A stretch of DNA of 64,000 bases. It comes from Microbacterium sp. W4I4 (lineage in GTDB: Bacteria; Actinomycetota; Actinomycetes; Actinomycetales; Microbacteriaceae). The position numbers and the translations under genes were made by a program. Shown here one piece after another: positions 61,781 through 64,000 of this stretch. Below the pieces are notes generated by a model that saw nothing but the letters and a program-made list of their open reading frames with translations, was not told the DNA's origin and did no database searches. The stretch's first letter is position 1, and the number at the start of each line of letters is the position of its first letter. Where the stretch lies: positions 930,001 through 994,000 of the forward strand of contig NZ_JAUSXT010000001.1 of assembly GCF_030816235.1 (NCBI RefSeq), in the 5' to 3' direction.

Positions 61781-63280
61781 ATGACTGACAAGAGCTTCAC
61801 GACCACCCAGACCGGCACGCCCGTCGCCAGCGACGCGCACTCGCTGACCGGCGGTCCCGACGGCACCACAGCTCTGCACGACCGCTATCTGGTCGAGAAG
61901 CTCGCCTCGTTCAACCGCGAGCGCGTGCCGGAGCGCAACCCGCACGCCAAGGGAGGCGGCGCATTCGGCGAGTTCGTCGTCACCGAGGACGTCTCGCAGT
62001 ACACCCGCGCGGCCGCCTTCCAGCCCGGCGCCAGGAGCGAGACGCTGCTGCGTTTCTCGTCCGTCGCCGGCGAGCAGGGCTCCCCCGACACGTGGCGTGA
62101 CGTGCGCGGCTTCTCGCTGCGCTTCTACACGACCGAGGGCAACCTCGACATCGTCGGCAACAACACCCCGACGTTCTTCCTGCGCGACGGCATCAAGTTC
62201 CCCGACTTCATCCATTCGCAGAAGCGTCTGACCGGCTCCGCGCTGCGCGACGCCGACATGCAGTGGGACTTCTGGACGCTCTCGCCCGAGTCCGCCCACC
62301 AGGTCACCTATGTGATGGGCGACCGCGGCCTGCCGCGCTCGTGGCGCCACATGAACGGGTACGGCTCGCACACCTACCAGTGGGTCAACGCCGCGGGTGA
62401 GCGCTTCTGGGTGCAGTACCACTTCCTCACCCAGCAGGGTGTGGAGCCGATGTTCGCCGACGAGGCCGAGCGCATCGCCGGTCAGGATGCCGACTACTAC
62501 CGTCGCGACCTGTACGAGTCGATCGACAAGGGCGAGTTCCCGGCATGGGACGTCTACGTGCAGGTCATGCCGTACGACGAGGCCAAGGACTACCGCTTCA
62601 ACCCGTTCGACCTGACCAAGATCTGGTCGAAGAAGGACTACCCGCGGATCAAGGTCGGCACGTTCACGCTGAACCGCAACCCGCAGAACTTCTTCGCCGA
62701 GATCGAGCAGGCCGCGTTCTCGCCGGGGAACCAGGTTCCAGGCACGGGCATCTCGCCGGACAAGATGCTCATGGCGCGCGTCTTCTCGTACCCGGACGCC
62801 CAGCGCTACCGCATCGGCACGAACTACAACCAGCTGCCGGTCAACCAGCCGCACGCCGCCCACACGAGCAACTACATGCACGAGGGCAACATGCAGTACC
62901 ACTACAACACCGCCGAGCACCGGGTGTACACGCCCAACTCGTACGGTGTCGCCGGTGGGCCGCAGGCCGACCCGCAGCGCGGTGTCGAGGCGAGCTGGGA
63001 GTCGGACGGCGCACTGATCCGCAGCGCTGCCACCCTGCACTCCGAGGACGATGACTTCGGTCAGGCGCGCACACTCATCAACGACGTGTTCACCGCCGAG
63101 GAGCGCCAGCGCTTCATCGAGACCCTCGCCGGTCAGTACGATGCGCTGACCGTCCCCGCCATCCAGGAGCGCTTCTTCTGGTACTGGGGCCAGGTGGACC
63201 CGAAGGTCGCGGAGGACGTCCGCGATGCGGTCGCCACGGGCGCCGCGAACGACGAGGAGCCGGTGGGCGTCGGCGAGTGA
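61781..63280 (+). CDS. katA: Monofunctional haem catalase, small subunit clade
   Basis: This 499-residue clade 3 catalase has catalytic His54 ([12 protein letters not shown]), distal Asn in [25 protein letters not shown], and proximal haem ligand Tyr in [19 protein letters not shown]. It breaks down H2O2 in the cytoplasm. It begins directly after the Fur gene's stop and is likely cotranscribed with and controlled by it. A UUCG hairpin follows. Confidence 0.95.
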   Translation: MTDKSFTTTQTGTPVASDAHSLTGGPDGTTALHDRYLVEKLASFNRERVPERNPHAKGGGAFGEFVVTEDVSQYTRAAAFQPGARSETLLRFSSVAGEQGSPDTWRDVRGFSLRFYTTEGNLDIVGNNTPTFFLRDGIKFPDFIHSQKRLTGSALRDADMQWDFWTLSPESAHQVTYVMGDRGLPRSWRHMNGYGSHTYQWVNAAGERFWVQYHFLTQQGVEPMFADEAERIAGQDADYYRRDLYESIDKGEFPAWDVYVQVMPYDEAKDYRFNPFDLTKIWSKKDYPRIKVGTFTLNRNPQNFFAEIEQAAFSPGNQVPGTGISPDKMLMARVFSYPDAQRYRIGTNYNQLPVNQPHAAHTSNYMHEGNMQYHYNTAEHRVYTPNSYGVAGGPQADPQRGVEASWESDGALIRSAATLHSEDDDFGQARTLINDVFTAEERQRFIETLAGQYDALTVPAIQERFFWYWGQVDPKVAEDVRDAVATGAANDEEPVGVGE

Positions 63281-63296
63281 TCGACTGATTCCCTGC

Positions 63297-63328
63297 GCGG
63301 CGTCGGATGCTTCGGCATCCGACGCCGC
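63297..63328 (+). terminator. UUCG-loop terminator after katA
   Basis: A perfect 14-bp stem (63297-63310 with 63315-63328) closes a TTCG tetraloop, an especially stable fold. Confidence 0.85.
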
Positions 63329-63381
63329 TATCGTTCGCAGTGAATTCGATCGCCCCGATCGAACGGACGAGAGGGAATCTC

Positions 63382-64000
63382 ATGAGCGATTCAGCCACAA
63401 CAGCACCTCCGACTTTGGGCGCGAAGCTCGCCGCCGAGGGGTTCGGAACGTTTCTGCTGGTCTTCGGCGGCGTCGGCACCGCAGTGTTCGCCTCCAACCA
63501 TTTCACCGACCCGGGCGCGGGCTCGGCCGTCTACGTCGCCGTCGCCCTCGCGTTCGGCCTGACCGTGCTGGTGGGCGTGTACGCGTTCGGCCCGCTGTCC
63601 GGCGGCCATTTCAACCCGGCGGTGACGCTGGGTGCCGCGGCGGCGGGGCGCATCGCGTGGCGCGACGTCCTGCCGTACATCATCGCGCAGGTCGTCGGCG
63701 GTGTCGTCGCCTCCACCGCGCTGACCCTGATCGGGCTGTTCGGTCCGGAAGGCTGGCTGACCACGGCGCAGGACGCCGGCTTCGCCTCGAACGGCTGGGG
63801 CTCGCACTCCCCAGGCGGGTTCGGGATGATGGCGGCGATCATCATCGAGGTCATCCTGACCGGGTTCTTCCTGCTGGTCATCCTCGGCTCGACGCATCCG
63901 ACTCGCGGCGGCGCGCACGCCGGCATCGCCATCGGCCTGTCGCTGACGCTGATCCACCTGATCGCCATCCCGGTCGACAACACCTCCGTGAACCCCGCGC
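63382..64000 (+). CDS. Aquaporin Z-like channel, N-terminal part
   Basis: The gene runs off the window end; about 206 residues are visible. MIP-family features are GTFLLVFGGVGTAVFASN in helix 1, the first NPA loop GGHFNPAVTLG, and the start of the second NPA (TSVNPA) at the edge. Residues between place it with AqpZ-type water channels rather than GlpF. GAGAGGGAATCTC precedes the ATG. It follows the katA terminator on the same strand; whether it passes peroxide is unknown. Confidence 0.88.
   Translation, partial: MSDSATTAPPTLGAKLAAEGFGTFLLVFGGVGTAVFASNHFTDPGAGSAVYVAVALAFGLTVLVGVYAFGPLSGGHFNPAVTLGAAAAGRIAWRDVLPYIIAQVVGGVVASTALTLIGLFGPEGWLTTAQDAGFASNGWGSHSPGGFGMMAAIIIEVILTGFFLLVILGSTHPTRGGAHAGIAIGLSLTLIHLIAIPVDNTSVNPA

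Overview
The window is high-GC DNA from an actinobacterium, most likely Microbacteriaceae (Microbacterium-like). The evidence is the marker set: WhiB1, MtrAB-LpqB, a fused E1/E2 2-oxoglutarate dehydrogenase (Kgd), SigR-RsrA, a PdtaS-type kinase, GuaB1, an Rv3235-family protein and SecA without the C-terminal zinc motif. Many genes also have a TANNNT box 6-8 nt before the start codon, which is the actinobacterial leaderless-promoter pattern. I found no tRNA, rRNA, CRISPR array, transposase or integrase. No gene-free stretch exceeds about 210 bases.

Layout. 1-13.7 kb: the end of a peptide ABC transporter ATPase; an SDR-ung-acetyltransferase operon; metY and metX (direct sulfhydrylation to homocysteine); a minus-strand run of nnrD, a GT87-like membrane glycosyltransferase, a thiamine-binding protein and a Nudix hydrolase; an Old Yellow Enzyme; two CNNM/HlyC-type CBS membrane proteins (one frameshifted); guaB1. 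13.8-25.6 kb: kgd, an Eis-like acetyltransferase, sigR-rsrA, aroA-rsgA-bcp, whiB1, pdtaS and an Rv3235-family gene. 25.8-29.8 kb: a frameshifted conserved gene, an excisionase-type HTH protein, a CpaB/CpaE-like pair (SAF domain and MinD-like) and an aminotransferase.

29.8-41.2 kb is the most interesting region. A GntR regulator and a carbamate kinase face a long operon encoding a DUF2877 protein, a CodB-like permease, an ankyrin protein, FdrA, a DUF1116 protein, an NCS2 permease, an NCS1 permease and a cytidine-deaminase-fold enzyme. FdrA, DUF1116 and DUF2877 correspond to E. coli AllF, AllG and AllH (oxamate carbamoyltransferase), and carbamate kinase would harvest the carbamoyl phosphate. 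Three transporters and a deaminase replace the usual allantoin genes, so the substrate is probably an imported nucleobase or hydantoin-like ring. Three operators, exactly 20 bp apart, lie in the divergent promoter region.

41.3-64 kb: secA; a PadR-regulated ABC/FtsX exporter; a coiled-coil protein; hpf-comF; lpqB-mtrB-mtrA; a DUF4129-DUF4350-MoxR-DUF58 operon (DUF58 frameshifted); a Fur-type regulator with katA; and the start of an aquaporin gene. Three genes carry four single-base insertions in total. In every case, removing one base restores a full-length family protein, so either assembly errors or real lesions are possible.
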